Shown here: piece after piece, positions 41,464-50,572 of the stretch
How the letters are laid out: each line of letters starts with the position of its first letter
Position numbering within the stretch: the stretch's first letter is position 1
Source of the DNA: Aromatoleum evansii
GTDB lineage: Bacteria > Pseudomonadota > Gammaproteobacteria > Burkholderiales > Rhodocyclaceae
Direction: 5' to 3'
Assembly: GCF_012910805.1 (NCBI RefSeq)
Contig: NZ_WTVK01000002.1
Location: 112,048-176,047, forward strand
Length of the DNA: 64,000 bases
Position numbers and translations under genes: made by a program
Notes under the pieces: model-generated
What the model was told of the DNA's origin: nothing
Databases searched by the model: none
Seen by the model: the letters and a program-made list of their open reading frames with translations, nothing else

Positions 41464-43644
41464 ATGCCCGAGTACCTTGCCCCAGGCGTCTTCGTCGAGG
41501 AGACGAGTTTCCGCAACAAGTCGATCGAGGGCGTCGGGACCAGCGTCGCTGCGCTGGTGGGCCCGACCCGCACCGGCCCGCTGCGCGGCGTGCCCGAGGT
41601 GCTGACGAGCTACGCCGACTTCGAGCGCATCTTCGGCGACGCGCAGGACCTGGCGATCGGCGCGGGCGGGGCGACGGTGCTCAACCATACGGCGCACGCG
41701 GCGCGCGCCTTCTTCGACAACGGCGGCAAGCAGCTCTTCGTCGCGCGCGTCGTGAAGGGCATCAACGCGCTCGCCGCCGACGCGGACGGGGTGTGGCCCA
41801 ACGCGGCGGTCAAGGGCGACGCAGGCAACACGGTGAAGTTCTTCAGCCGCTTCCCCGGCAAGATGGGCGAATACACACTGGAGCTGCGCTGGCGCGACAG
41901 CGAGAACCTGCTGCGCAGCGAGACGCCCAAGACGGCCAGCGCGGACCACCTGTACTTCCTCGAGGCGACCGGCGTGGCGCTCGCCGCGAAGGCCACCGGC
42001 GCGATCGCCGACGGGGACTTCCCGGTCGATGTCCGTGCGGTGGTGAAGCTCGACGGCGCGAACCTCGCGATCCAGAGCAACCGCGCCGAGATCGTGTCGA
42101 TGGCCGATCCGGACAATCCGGCAGCGGTCCCCGCCGCAGAACTCACCGCGCTGGTCGCCGCAAACCTGCCCGCCGACGCCAGGCTCACCCGCATCTTCGC
42201 CCGCGCGCCGGCGTCCGGCCCGCTCGCCGCAGGCACCTCCGCCGAACTGCAGCTCGCCGACGTGACGAACATCGCCGCCTTCACCGGGGGCCTCGATTGG
42301 GGCGACCTCAAGGTGCTGCGCGGCACGCTGGACGCAGCGGGCGAGACCTTCACGGTCACCGGCAACACGACGCTCAATCCGGGCGTCGCGAATCCGATCA
42401 CGCTACCCCTCGCGGCGCTCGCCGCGGCGCCGGGCGCGGCGAAGGCGATGATCGTGCTGCGCAGCTTCGACCTCGACGTGCGCAACGGCGGGAAGGACGG
42501 CGAGGTGATCCGCACCTATGCCGGCCTCACGACCGCGCCGGACGGCCCGAGCAGCCTCGCCGCGCTGCTGCCGGCCAATCCTGATCGCCGCGCCGAGGCG
42601 CTGAGCTCACCGGTCGCCTGCGTGCTCGGCGACGGCGTGACGGGCGATGCGATCCAGACCGCGCTGATCTCGATTTGCGACGCGGGCGCACTGAACCCCG
42701 GCGCGAGTTCGCTCGACGAGCCGCGCTATCTCATCGCTCTCGCAAACGGCAGCGACGGCGGCGAGCCCGAAGCGATCGACTACGCCGGCGAGACCGACGA
42801 GGTGAAGGGGAGCACCGGCCTGAAGGCGCTGGAGATGGTCGAGGACGTGTCCATCGTGATGACGCCCGCCGCTGCAGCTTCCGACGAGGACCGGCACAAG
42901 GCGGTGGTGATGGAGGTGCAGAAGCACTGCCGCCGCATGCGTTACCGCGTCGGCGTCGTCGATGCGCGCTCGGGGCAGAGCATCAGCGAGGTGCGGGCCT
43001 TCGCCGGCAACTTCGACGATTCGCGCCTCGCGCTCTACCACCCGTGGGTGGTGATCCCCGACCCGACCGGCTCCCGGCGCGACATCACCGTGCCGCCGGC
43101 GGGCTTCATCGCCGGCGTGTATGCGCGCACCGATGTCGATCGCGGCGTGCACAAGGCGCCGGCCAACGAGATCGTGATGGGGGCGCTGCGCTTCGAACAG
43201 CAGATCAACGCCTTCCAGCAGGAGCTGCTCAACCCCAACGGCATCAACTGCCTGCGCTCCTTCGCCGGCCGCGGCCATCGCGTATGGGGCGGGCGGACGC
43301 TCTCGAGCGACCCCGAGTGGAAGTACGTGAACGTGCGGCGCTACTTCCTGTACCTCGAGCGTTCGATCGAGAAATCGACGCAGTGGGCGGTGTTCGAGCC
43401 GAACGGCGAGGCGCTGTGGGCCAACATCCGCTCGAGCGTCGAGGACTTCCTGTTCTCCGAGTGGCGCAACGGGCGCCTGCTGGGCGGCACGCCGAAGGAG
43501 GCCTACTTCGTGCGCTGCGACCGCTCGACGATGACGCAGAACGACATCGACAACGGTCGCATGGTGTGCCTGGTGGGCGTGGCGGCGCTCAAGCCTGCCG
43601 AGTTCGTGATCTTCCGCATCGGCCAGAAGACGGCCGACGCCTGA
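41464..43644 (+). CDS. contractile tail sheath protein
   Basis: 726 residues. The N-terminus MPEYLAPGVFVEETSFRNKS and the C-terminus with NVRRYFLYLERSIEKSTQW, FEPNGEALWANIRSSVEDFL and LLGGTPKEAYFVRCD are the hallmark of phage/eCIS sheath proteins. A long variable insert (about residues 130-350) makes it larger than PVC sheaths. It polymerises around the inner tube and contracts to drive it into a target. The tube gene follows 19 bp later. Confidence 0.95.
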   Translation: MPEYLAPGVFVEETSFRNKSIEGVGTSVAALVGPTRTGPLRGVPEVLTSYADFERIFGDAQDLAIGAGGATVLNHTAHAARAFFDNGGKQLFVARVVKGINALAADADGVWPNAAVKGDAGNTVKFFSRFPGKMGEYTLELRWRDSENLLRSETPKTASADHLYFLEATGVALAAKATGAIADGDFPVDVRAVVKLDGANLAIQSNRAEIVSMADPDNPAAVPAAELTALVAANLPADARLTRIFARAPASGPLAAGTSAELQLADVTNIAAFTGGLDWGDLKVLRGTLDAAGETFTVTGNTTLNPGVANPITLPLAALAAAPGAAKAMIVLRSFDLDVRNGGKDGEVIRTYAGLTTAPDGPSSLAALLPANPDRRAEALSSPVACVLGDGVTGDAIQTALISICDAGALNPGASSLDEPRYLIALANGSDGGEPEAIDYAGETDEVKGSTGLKALEMVEDVSIVMTPAAAASDEDRHKAVVMEVQKHCRRMRYRVGVVDARSGQSISEVRAFAGNFDDSRLALYHPWVVIPDPTGSRRDITVPPAGFIAGVYARTDVDRGVHKAPANEIVMGALRFEQQINAFQQELLNPNGINCLRSFAGRGHRVWGGRTLSSDPEWKYVNVRRYFLYLERSIEKSTQWAVFEPNGEALWANIRSSVEDFLFSEWRNGRLLGGTPKEAYFVRCDRSTMTQNDIDNGRMVCLVGVAALKPAEFVIFRIGQKTADA

Positions 43645-43663
43645 GTCTTGAGGAGAGACAGTC

Positions 43664-44122
43664 ATGGCCGTTTTTCGTGAAACCCCGTATTCCGCGTTCA
43701 ACTTCCTGGTCGACCTCGAACCCGGCCAGGGCAGCGAGGTGCAGGCGGGCTTCTCCGAGGTGTCGGGGCTCAACGCCGAAGTCACGGTCGCCGAGTACCG
43801 CGCCGGCAACGACCGCGTGAACTACGTGCGCAAGGTGCCGGGCATCCACAAGGCGGGCGACGTCACGCTCAAGCGCGGCGTGATCGGTGCGCAGAACCTC
43901 TACGAGTGGCTGGAGAAGGGGCGCACCGGCAAGATCTCGGAGGCCAAGCGCGACATCGTCGTGAAGCTGCAGTCCGAGGACCGCGCCGACACCGTCGTGA
44001 GCTGGAAGCTGCGCGGCGCGATGCCGATCAAGTGGACCGGGCCGACGCTCACCGCGAAGGGTGGCGGCGACGTCGCGATCGAAGAGCTGGTGCTCTCCGT
44101 CGAGACGATCGAGCAGGAGTAA
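43664..44122 (+). CDS. inner tube protein 1 (gp19/Pvc1-like)
   Basis: 152 residues. AFNFLVDLEPGQGSEVQAGFSEVSGL (split as AFNFLVDLEPG and VQAGFSEVSGL), then KRGVIGAQNLYEWLEKGR and a C-terminal IEELVLSVETIE match the gp19-like tube family of phage tails and eCIS. It forms the hexameric rings of the tube. The close spacing to the sheath gene is as in PVC/Afp loci. Confidence 0.93.
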   Translation: MAVFRETPYSAFNFLVDLEPGQGSEVQAGFSEVSGLNAEVTVAEYRAGNDRVNYVRKVPGIHKAGDVTLKRGVIGAQNLYEWLEKGRTGKISEAKRDIVVKLQSEDRADTVVSWKLRGAMPIKWTGPTLTAKGGGDVAIEELVLSVETIEQE

Positions 44123-44126
44123 GGCC

Positions 44127-45734
44127 GTGCTGCTCGCCGACAAGCGCATCGAACTGGACGCGCGCCCCGCTTCGCGGCGGCTCGCGCCGGTCGAGGTCGT
44201 GATGATCGGCCATTGCCCGTCCTTCGACGGCAGCGCCGAATGGAAGCGGCTCGCGCGCGACCTCGCGGTGCTCGCGGAGATCGCGGCGCTGGGCTTCACG
44301 GCCGAGGTCGAGCGCCTGCGCGCGCTGGACGATGGCGCGATCGAGGCCGAACCCGGCGACGGCGCGCTGTTCGCGCTGTACCGGCTACCGATCCCGATCC
44401 GCTCGTTGGGCTACTTCCAGGCGCTGTTCCCGCAGGCCTTCGACACCGACGGCGCCTACCGCAGCGCGCTGGCCGGCCGCGCGGCCTGGCTGCCGGCGGC
44501 GGTGCAGGACTTCTTCGCCGGCGAGGACCGCGGCTTCGGCGACACGCGCACGCTGTGGATCATCCGCGTGCCCGAGTCCGAGGGCGTGCGCGCCTTCCTG
44601 CCGCAGCCGAACGCGAGCCTGATCGAACCCTCGGAGCTGGGCGCCTTCGAGCGTGCCCTGCTGATCGAGCGCGCCGGCATCCTGGCGCTCCCCGACCTCG
44701 AACGCCTGCTGGTGCCGCGCGCGCTGCCCGACATCCCGCGCGTGCGCCTCGGCAACCCCGAAGCGGTGTTCCTGCCCTGCGGCACCGAGATCGACGACAC
44801 CCATCGCGAGCGCCGCCGTTCGGAGGAGTTGCTCGGCGCGGAAACAGCCCTCGACCCGATCGACATCGTGCCGCCGATCATCCGCACGCTGGCGCGCCTG
44901 CGCCCGGACATCCAGTGCCTGCTGACGCTGCCGCTGGACCAGCGCCCGAAGGACGAGCTGCCCGCGCCGGCGCGCGACTTCCTCGAGCACCTTGCGCGCA
45001 TCGCGGGCGAGATCGGCAGCGAAGCCGGCGGCGGCGCTGCCGTCTCGCCGCATGTCGAACTCGCCGAGAAGCTGCGCCACCTGCAGCTCCTGTGGCCCTA
45101 CCTGCGCAGCGAGGAGAATCCGCTCGCCTCGCCCTGCGGGCTGGTCGCCGGCATGCAGGCGCGCGTGTCGCAACGCCACGGCGTATGGCGCTCGATCGCC
45201 GGTCGCCCGCTGCCCGGCACGGCGCTGCCGTGGCCGCCGGTGACGCAGCAGCAGGCCACCGCGCTGCGCGAGGCGCCCGGCGTGACGGTGCTGCTCACCC
45301 GCGCAGGCAAGCTGCAGGTGGATGACGAGGCGCTGTGCGCCCCCTGCCTGCCGGCCGCGGACCTGCGCCGCATGACGGCCGCGCAGCGCGCGCAGGAGCA
45401 CTGGCGTTCGGCGGAGGTGATGCGCTTCATGGGCTGGCTGCGGCGCGGACTGCAGGCGCTGGGCGAGCAGCTGCTGTTCGACACCGATCCGCGCGATCCG
45501 CGCCCGGAGCTCGCGCTGCGCGCCTTCTTCGAACGCCTGCACGAGGCGGGGGCACTGCGCGGTGCGCGGCCCGAGAGCGCCTACCGCATCCGCGCGATTC
45601 CGTCGGCCGAGTCGACGATCGCGTTCGAGATCGAGATCGCGCCGGCCTACCCGATCGACCGGCTGCGCCTGACCTTCCTGCACGACCGCCACGCCGCCGT
45701 GACGGACACCCGCATCGAGGCCGTCGATGGCTGA
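44127..45734 (+). CDS. divergent sheath-like protein of the injection system
   Basis: 535 residues from a GTG at 44127, 4 bp after tube 1. The C-terminal third (MGWLRRGLQALGEQLLFDTD, then RAFFERLHEAGALRG) recalls the C-terminal domain of sheath proteins, where a helix and FLxxLxxxGALxG precede the last strands. The middle LLIERAGILALPDLERLLVP resembles the sheath PD-containing core. The usual sheath N-terminus is missing. It may be a specialised sheath subunit for one end of the particle, as with Pvc3/Pvc4, but this is an inference. Confidence 0.5.
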   Translation: MLLADKRIELDARPASRRLAPVEVVMIGHCPSFDGSAEWKRLARDLAVLAEIAALGFTAEVERLRALDDGAIEAEPGDGALFALYRLPIPIRSLGYFQALFPQAFDTDGAYRSALAGRAAWLPAAVQDFFAGEDRGFGDTRTLWIIRVPESEGVRAFLPQPNASLIEPSELGAFERALLIERAGILALPDLERLLVPRALPDIPRVRLGNPEAVFLPCGTEIDDTHRERRRSEELLGAETALDPIDIVPPIIRTLARLRPDIQCLLTLPLDQRPKDELPAPARDFLEHLARIAGEIGSEAGGGAAVSPHVELAEKLRHLQLLWPYLRSEENPLASPCGLVAGMQARVSQRHGVWRSIAGRPLPGTALPWPPVTQQQATALREAPGVTVLLTRAGKLQVDDEALCAPCLPAADLRRMTAAQRAQEHWRSAEVMRFMGWLRRGLQALGEQLLFDTDPRDPRPELALRAFFERLHEAGALRGARPESAYRIRAIPSAESTIAFEIEIAPAYPIDRLRLTFLHDRHAAVTDTRIEAVDG

Positions 45735-46200
45735 CGCGCCACGCGAGTTCATCCCCTTCCGCTTCCGCGTCGCGCTGTACGACGGCGCGGGCGGCAACCT
45801 GCTGTGCCGCGGCGCCTTCAGCGAGGTGTCGGGGCTGGAGGCGACGATGGCGCCCAAGGCGCTGAAGGAAGGCGGGCGCAACTGGGGCGAGGTGCAGCTT
45901 TCGGGGCCGACGACCTTCGCGCCGGTCATCCTCAAGCGCGGCATCACCGAGCTTGCGGACCTGTGGCAGTGGTTCGACATGAGCACGCGCCAATCGAACT
46001 ATGCGCTGCGCGTGAGCGGAACGATCGACGTCTTCCACCCGGAGGATCCGGACAAGCCACTGCTGCGCTGGCGCATCACGAACGCGCTGCCGACCAAGTT
46101 CAAGGGGCCGGACCTCTCCTCGACCGCCAGTCAGGTCGCGATCGAGGAGTTGCAGCTGGTGCATGAAGGGCTGGAACTGGAACGCGGCTCGAGCCCTTGA
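45727..46200 (+). CDS. inner tube protein 2 (gp19/Pvc5-like)
   Basis: 157 residues; it overlaps the sheath-like gene by 8 bp. FRFRVALYDGAG, FSEVSGLEATMAPKALKEGG, LKRGITELADLWQWFD and VAIEELQLVHEGLEL mark it as a second gp19-like tube protein. PVC-type systems use a second tube protein near the baseplate. Its stop codon lies within the left arm of the 143-bp repeat, so the last codons (SP-stop) come from that element. Confidence 0.9.
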   Translation: MADAPREFIPFRFRVALYDGAGGNLLCRGAFSEVSGLEATMAPKALKEGGRNWGEVQLSGPTTFAPVILKRGITELADLWQWFDMSTRQSNYALRVSGTIDVFHPEDPDKPLLRWRITNALPTKFKGPDLSSTASQVAIEELQLVHEGLELERGSSP

Positions 46201-46333
46201 AGAAACCGTAGCGAGCGGCGCCGAGTGCAAGGCGCGATTGAGCGAACGACGAGACATATCGAACAGATAGGCGAGGAGTGAGCGAGTGAGTAACGCCGCA
46301 ATCGGTGCGCGCAGTAGGTTTATTCAAGGGCTC
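46191..46333 (+). repeat. 143-bp structured intergenic element, copy 2 (ERIC-like)
   Basis: Exactly as long as copy 1 (1870-2012) and in the same orientation relative to transcription. The ends GAGCCCTTGAA (46191-46201) and TTCAAGGGCTC (46323-46333) are perfectly complementary. Compared with copy 1, the arms differ in sequence but keep pairing, and inside them AAACC/GGTTT replaces AAATC/GATTT. It spans the gap between tube 2 and the CIS tube-family gene, ending 15 bp before the ATG. Confidence 0.8.
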
Positions 46334-46347
46334 TGAGGACGACAACC

Positions 46348-47067
46348 ATGCCCGCCCTTCAGATCGCCCGTGCCAAGCTGATCCCGATGAACGGGGATCA
46401 GGTCGAGACCGACGAGTCGAAGCACATCGACGTGCAGTTCAACCCGGCCACCCTGCGCGTGACGCTCGCCAACACGCTGAAGGCCGACAACAAGGGCGGC
46501 AGCGGAGGCAGCGGCGCGGCGGCGCAGTTCATCGACAAGAGCGAATCGACGCTCGCGGTGGAGCTGGTGTTCGACACCAGCATCGCCGCCAAGCTCGGCT
46601 CGGACAGCCGCGAGGACCGCGAGACGCTCAGTGCCAACACCGACGTGCGCACGCTGACGAAGCGCATCGCGGAAGCCTTCATGAAGCCGCAGGACGCCGA
46701 GTCGAAGAAGCCCAAGGCGCCCAAGCGCTGCCGTTTCCAGTGGGGCAGCTTCCAGTTCACCGGGATGCTGTCGAGCTACTCGGAGACGCTCGACTTCTTC
46801 GCCCCCGAGGGCATCCCGCTGCGCGCGACCCTCGCGCTGACCTTCAAGGAGGACCGCTACCAGTTCGCGCTCGACCCCTCGGTGCAGGCCGCCGAACGCC
46901 CGATGCCCGCCTTCGCGCCCGGCGGCGAGGGCCAGAACGCTGCCAGCGCGGCCCAGGCCGCGGGCCAGAACCCGCGCGACTGGCGCGGCATCGCCGGCCT
47001 GAACGGCCTCGACAACCCGCGCTTCACCGCGCTGGGCACCCTGCTGATCCCGACCGGAGGCCGCTGA
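46348..47067 (+). CDS. CIS tube-family (Pvc7-like) protein
   Basis: 239 residues. DVQFNPATLRVTLANTL, STLAVELVFDTS, LTKRIAEAFMKP, CRFQWGSFQFTGMLSSYSETLDFFAPEGIPLRATL (read in pieces) follow the contractile injection system tube-protein domain found in Pvc7/Afp7. The C-terminal LysM domain of Pvc7 is absent and replaced by a Gln/Ala-rich tail. It probably joins the tube to the hub. The stop overlaps the next start by 1 bp (TGATG). Confidence 0.8.
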   Translation: MPALQIARAKLIPMNGDQVETDESKHIDVQFNPATLRVTLANTLKADNKGGSGGSGAAAQFIDKSESTLAVELVFDTSIAAKLGSDSREDRETLSANTDVRTLTKRIAEAFMKPQDAESKKPKAPKRCRFQWGSFQFTGMLSSYSETLDFFAPEGIPLRATLALTFKEDRYQFALDPSVQAAERPMPAFAPGGEGQNAASAAQAAGQNPRDWRGIAGLNGLDNPRFTALGTLLIPTGGR

Positions 47068-47231
47068 TGCCCGTGATCATCGACGAACTCGTCGCCGAAG
47101 TGCAGCCCGAACCCAACCCGGCGCAGACCGCCGGCGCCGAGCCGCGCCCGCCCGAGGGCCGGCCGGGCGAGACGCTGCTCGACCTACTGACCGTGACCCG
47201 CGAGCGGGAGGCGCGCCTTGCCATCGACTAA
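47067..47231 (+). CDS. small eCIS protein (DUF5908, Pvc6-like)
   Basis: 54 residues. The start MPVIIDELVAEVQ is typical of the DUF5908 family found beside Pvc7-type genes; the middle is Pro-rich and the end is charged (TREREARLAID). Its job in the particle is not known. It overlaps its upstream neighbour by 1 bp and its downstream neighbour by 14 bp. Confidence 0.65.
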   Translation: MPVIIDELVAEVQPEPNPAQTAGAEPRPPEGRPGETLLDLLTVTREREARLAID

Positions 47232-48267
47232 TCCGGCCATCGTAAGCGCCCGGCCGCGCGTGCGCGTGGAGGGCAGCGACCGCCCCGCGCTGGGCGAGGC
47301 GGCGGCCGCGCTGTCGGTGCATCTGCCGGCGAGCGGCATGGCGAGCGCGGAGCTGCGGGTGATCAACTGGGGGCCGGCCAGTGGTGGCGAGCCGGGCTAT
47401 CCCTTCCTCGACCTGCGTCTGGGCAGCCGCATCGAATTCCTGCTCGGCGAGACGGCGGAGAGCGCGGTGTTCTCCGGCGACATCACCGCCTTCGAGGAGC
47501 GCTACGGCGATGGCGCACCGCAGCTCGTGATCCTCGCCGAGGATCCGCTGCACAAGCTCGCCCGCAGCCGCGCGAGCCGGGTGTTCGAGAACAAGGGCCT
47601 GGCCGACGTCGTGCGCGAGATCGCCAGCGATGCCGGGCTGCAGGCCGACGTCAGCGTCGAAGCCGGCAGCGCGGACTGGCTGCAGCACAACGAGAGCCAC
47701 CTCGCCTTCCTGCTGCGCGTGCTCGCGCCGCACGACATCCCGCTGCGCATGCAGGGCGGGCGGCTGCGCGCGCGGCCCGAGGAGGCCGACGCGAACCCGG
47801 TGCGCATCGATGCCGGCACCAATGCGCAGCGCGTGCGCATCATCGCGGACCTCAACCGCCAGCCGCGCGAGGTGCTGGCCGACGGCTACAACCTCGCCGC
47901 GGACTCGGCCGCGAGCGGTCGCAATGCGGCGCTGTCGCCGGCGCCGGCCGGCCGCACCGCGGCGGCAACGCTCGAGGAACTCGGCTGGGACGGCCGCTCG
48001 CCGCGCCCGCATCCCTTCGCGCGCACCCAGGCCGAGGCCGACTCGCTCGCGCAGGGCGCCTTCCGCCGCGACGCGCAGCGCTTCCTGCACGGCGAGATCG
48101 TATGCACCGGCACGCCGGAGCTGGGCGTCGGGCGCGAGGTGGAGCTCGCCGGCGTGTCACCGCGGTTCGCCGGGCGCTACCGCATCGCCGAGTGCTGGCA
48201 CCACTTCGACAACGCGCAGGGGCTCGCGACGCGGCTGCGCGTCGAGCGGCCGGACTGGAATCCCTGA
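47218..48267 (+). CDS. baseplate hub protein (phage late control gpD-like)
   Basis: 349 residues with a TTG start at 47218 after GCGGGAGGCGCGCC. RIEFLLGETAESAVFSGDITAFEERYG, LVILAEDPLHKLARSR and DWLQHNESHLAFLLRVLAPHDI match the gpD/gp27-like hub module (N-terminal part of VgrG/Pvc8). It forms the trimeric hub between tube and spike. The spike part is on the next gene, so the Pvc8-type protein is split in two here. Confidence 0.88.
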   Translation: MPSTNPAIVSARPRVRVEGSDRPALGEAAAALSVHLPASGMASAELRVINWGPASGGEPGYPFLDLRLGSRIEFLLGETAESAVFSGDITAFEERYGDGAPQLVILAEDPLHKLARSRASRVFENKGLADVVREIASDAGLQADVSVEAGSADWLQHNESHLAFLLRVLAPHDIPLRMQGGRLRARPEEADANPVRIDAGTNAQRVRIIADLNRQPREVLADGYNLAADSAASGRNAALSPAPAGRTAAATLEELGWDGRSPRPHPFARTQAEADSLAQGAFRRDAQRFLHGEIVCTGTPELGVGREVELAGVSPRFAGRYRIAECWHHFDNAQGLATRLRVERPDWNP

Positions 48268-48269
48268 CG

Positions 48270-48908
48270 ATGTCGCGCCACAGCCCCGGCCCCCTGCAGG
48301 ACCTGCACCTCGGCGTCGTGCTCGACAACGCCGACCCGGACAACCGCGGCCGCGTGAAGCTGCGCCTGCCGGCGACCGGGCTGGAGATGTGGGCCGCGGT
48401 GATGGTGCCGAGCGCGGGCAGCGGCTACGGCGTGAGCCTGCTGCCGCGCCTGGACGAGCAGGTCGTCGTCGCCTTCATCAGCCCGGACCTGCCGATCGTG
48501 CTCGGCGCGGTGTGGAGCGGCGGCAGCAGCCAGCCCGACGACGCGCGCCCGGTCGAGGAACGCTACTTCGTGCAGAGCCCGGCCGGCATCAAGGTGCTGC
48601 TCGACGACCAGGAGCCGAAGGTGAAGATCGAGACGCCCGCCGGCAACCACCTCACGATCACCGACCAGGGCGGCGGCAAGGTCACCATTGAGCAGGGCGG
48701 CGAGAAGGTCGAGATGTCGCCCGGCAACATCAAGGTCACCGGTTCGGGCATCGTGAAGATCGAGGCCGCGCAGGTGACGGTGTCCGCCGGGATGGTCAAG
48801 GTCGATGCCGGCATGAGCAAGTTTTCAGGCGTCGTGCAGTGCGACACGCTGATCAGCAACGCGGTGATCTCGTCGAGCTACACGCCGGGGGCGGGGAACA
48901 TATGGTGA
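48270..48908 (+). CDS. baseplate spike protein (gpV/gp5-like OB and beta-helix)
   Basis: 212 residues. The OB-fold (VVLDNADPDNRGRVKLRLPA, DEQVVVAFISPDLPIVLGAVW) lies in the first half. A repetitive beta-helix (KVKIETPAGNHLTITDQGGG, KVTIEQGGEKVEMSPGNIKV) follows, as in VgrG/gp5 spikes. It begins 3 bp after the hub gene stop. No lysozyme domain and no separate PAAR tip gene follow; it overlaps the next gene by 7 bp. Confidence 0.9.
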   Translation: MSRHSPGPLQDLHLGVVLDNADPDNRGRVKLRLPATGLEMWAAVMVPSAGSGYGVSLLPRLDEQVVVAFISPDLPIVLGAVWSGGSSQPDDARPVEERYFVQSPAGIKVLLDDQEPKVKIETPAGNHLTITDQGGGKVTIEQGGEKVEMSPGNIKVTGSGIVKIEAAQVTVSAGMVKVDAGMSKFSGVVQCDTLISNAVISSSYTPGAGNIW

Positions 48909-50566
48909 GCGTGACACGTACCCTCGACGCTGCCCTCCTCGCCGAGCGGCCGATGCGCGCGCCGAAGCCCGCCGGGCTCGCCGGCGCGCACCAACCGCGC
49001 CTCGTCGCGCCCTTCTTCGCCAACGACGGCGACGGCCTGACGCTGCACCGCTACCTCGACGAGGACTTCGTCGCACGTTTCCTCAACGACGCGCAGGCCG
49101 GCCGGCTCAATGGCACCGCCGCGCAGCCCTGGTTCCGCGAGGACCGCTTCGGCCGTTTCAAGGACGAACCGACGCTGCGCCTGCCGATGCACCGCAGCTT
49201 CTACCTCGCCTGCGCCGAGGTGAACTGCGCCGTGCCGGGCGCGCCGGCCTTCGACCCGAAGAAGATCCTCGGCGCCGGCATGGTGGTGCGCCGCGTGCCC
49301 GCCGACGGCACGCCGCAGCGCTGGATGATCGCGGACGGCCAACCGGTGGGCTGGCGCAGCGGCGAGATCCCCGATCACGACCCCGACGACGTGCGCCGTC
49401 TCACCGCGCGCGGCCTCTTGCCGCCGCGCTTCCCCGAGCCGCCCTATTCCGGCGAGGAGGTCGTGCCGCTGCACCCGCTGCTCGTGCGCCGCCGCGACGC
49501 ACGCGGCATCGAACGCAGCCACACGCTGCTGTGGGGCTACCTGCCGCTCGGCGGCTCCGCGCGCGAGAGCGCCGACGCGCCGTTACCGCAGGCGAATGGC
49601 ACCGAGGTGCCGGACTTCGGCCTGGAGCACCCCTGGCCGCTCGGCAGCCGCGGCGCGAAGGCGTGGGACAACAATGACGGGCTGGTGATGGACAACGGCG
49701 TCGGAACCGTCGGCTTCATCGAGCTGCTGCAGACGCTCGTCGCGCAGTTCCGCACCGACGATGCGGCCGACGGCGACAACGCCGGCCTGCGCACCCTGCT
49801 CGGCCAGCTGCGCTTCCACCGCATCGAGTGGCGAGTCTTCGGGGACAACATCCTGCCGCAGCCCGTGCAGGTATCCGGCGAGACCGTGCTGGCCTGGCTC
49901 GACCGCAGCGCGCCGGCACTGGTCGAACTCTTCGCACGCATCGTGCGCCGCGAGGCGGTTGCCGGCAGCGTCGCGCTGCCCGACGGCTTCGGCGGCACGC
50001 GCGACGATCGCCTCCTGATCTCGGAGCAGCAAGCGGCCGACCTGCGCAGCCTCGTCGCGCTGCGCACGGCACGCGCGCAGGTGCGCTTCGACGACGGCCT
50101 GCCGCTGCCGCGCTACGGCCAGACCGACGGCGACCGCTTCGTCGCCCTCCCCTTCGTGCGCTGGCTGGACGACTGCGGCTGCGAGCGCGTCGCGTGGGGC
50201 CCGGCGAGCCGCGTGTTCCGCGTCGCCTCACCCTTCGACCCCGACGCGCAGCGCCCGACCACCGTCGTGCTGCCCTCGCTCGACGACTTCAAGCGCGGGC
50301 TGCCGCGCGGCGTCGCGATGCTGGCGCCGAAGTCGCTCGCCGACGTGCTGCGCAAGATCAGCCCCGGCATCGACATGAAGGGCGACGGCCCGGGCAACCG
50401 CTCCGGCGCGTGCTGGAGCTTCAGCTTCAGCCTGCCCGCGATCACGCTGTGCGCGATGCTGATGCTGATGGTCGTGATCAACCTGCTCAACCTCTTCCTC
50501 GGCTGGCTGCCGTGGGCCTTCCTCGCGCTGCCGCGGCTGTGCCTGAAGGCGCTGAAAGGCAAATAA
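48902..50566 (+). CDS. unknown eCIS protein with C-terminal hydrophobic segment
   Basis: 554 residues from ATG 48902. I do not recognise the family. The body has motifs AQPWFREDRFGRFKDEPTLRLPMHRSFYLACAEV (in pieces), WDNNDGLVMDNGVGTVGFIELLQ and a Cys pair DDCGCERV. Residues about 513-545 are strongly hydrophobic (LCAMLMLMVVINLLNLFLGW), followed by basic RLCLKALKGK. Such a tail could insert into a membrane. The gene lies between the spike and gp25 genes, where PVC has its PAAR tip nearby. Confidence 0.6.
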   Translation: MVSVTRTLDAALLAERPMRAPKPAGLAGAHQPRLVAPFFANDGDGLTLHRYLDEDFVARFLNDAQAGRLNGTAAQPWFREDRFGRFKDEPTLRLPMHRSFYLACAEVNCAVPGAPAFDPKKILGAGMVVRRVPADGTPQRWMIADGQPVGWRSGEIPDHDPDDVRRLTARGLLPPRFPEPPYSGEEVVPLHPLLVRRRDARGIERSHTLLWGYLPLGGSARESADAPLPQANGTEVPDFGLEHPWPLGSRGAKAWDNNDGLVMDNGVGTVGFIELLQTLVAQFRTDDAADGDNAGLRTLLGQLRFHRIEWRVFGDNILPQPVQVSGETVLAWLDRSAPALVELFARIVRREAVAGSVALPDGFGGTRDDRLLISEQQAADLRSLVALRTARAQVRFDDGLPLPRYGQTDGDRFVALPFVRWLDDCGCERVAWGPASRVFRVASPFDPDAQRPTTVVLPSLDDFKRGLPRGVAMLAPKSLADVLRKISPGIDMKGDGPGNRSGACWSFSFSLPAITLCAMLMLMVVINLLNLFLGWLPWAFLALPRLCLKALKGK

Positions 50567-50572
50567 GGGTCA

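Noticed and set aside
46305..47231. 308-residue frame starting at 46305
   Set aside because: Its first part is out of frame with the Pvc7-like gene; only the last 54 codons (47067-47231) form a credible small protein.
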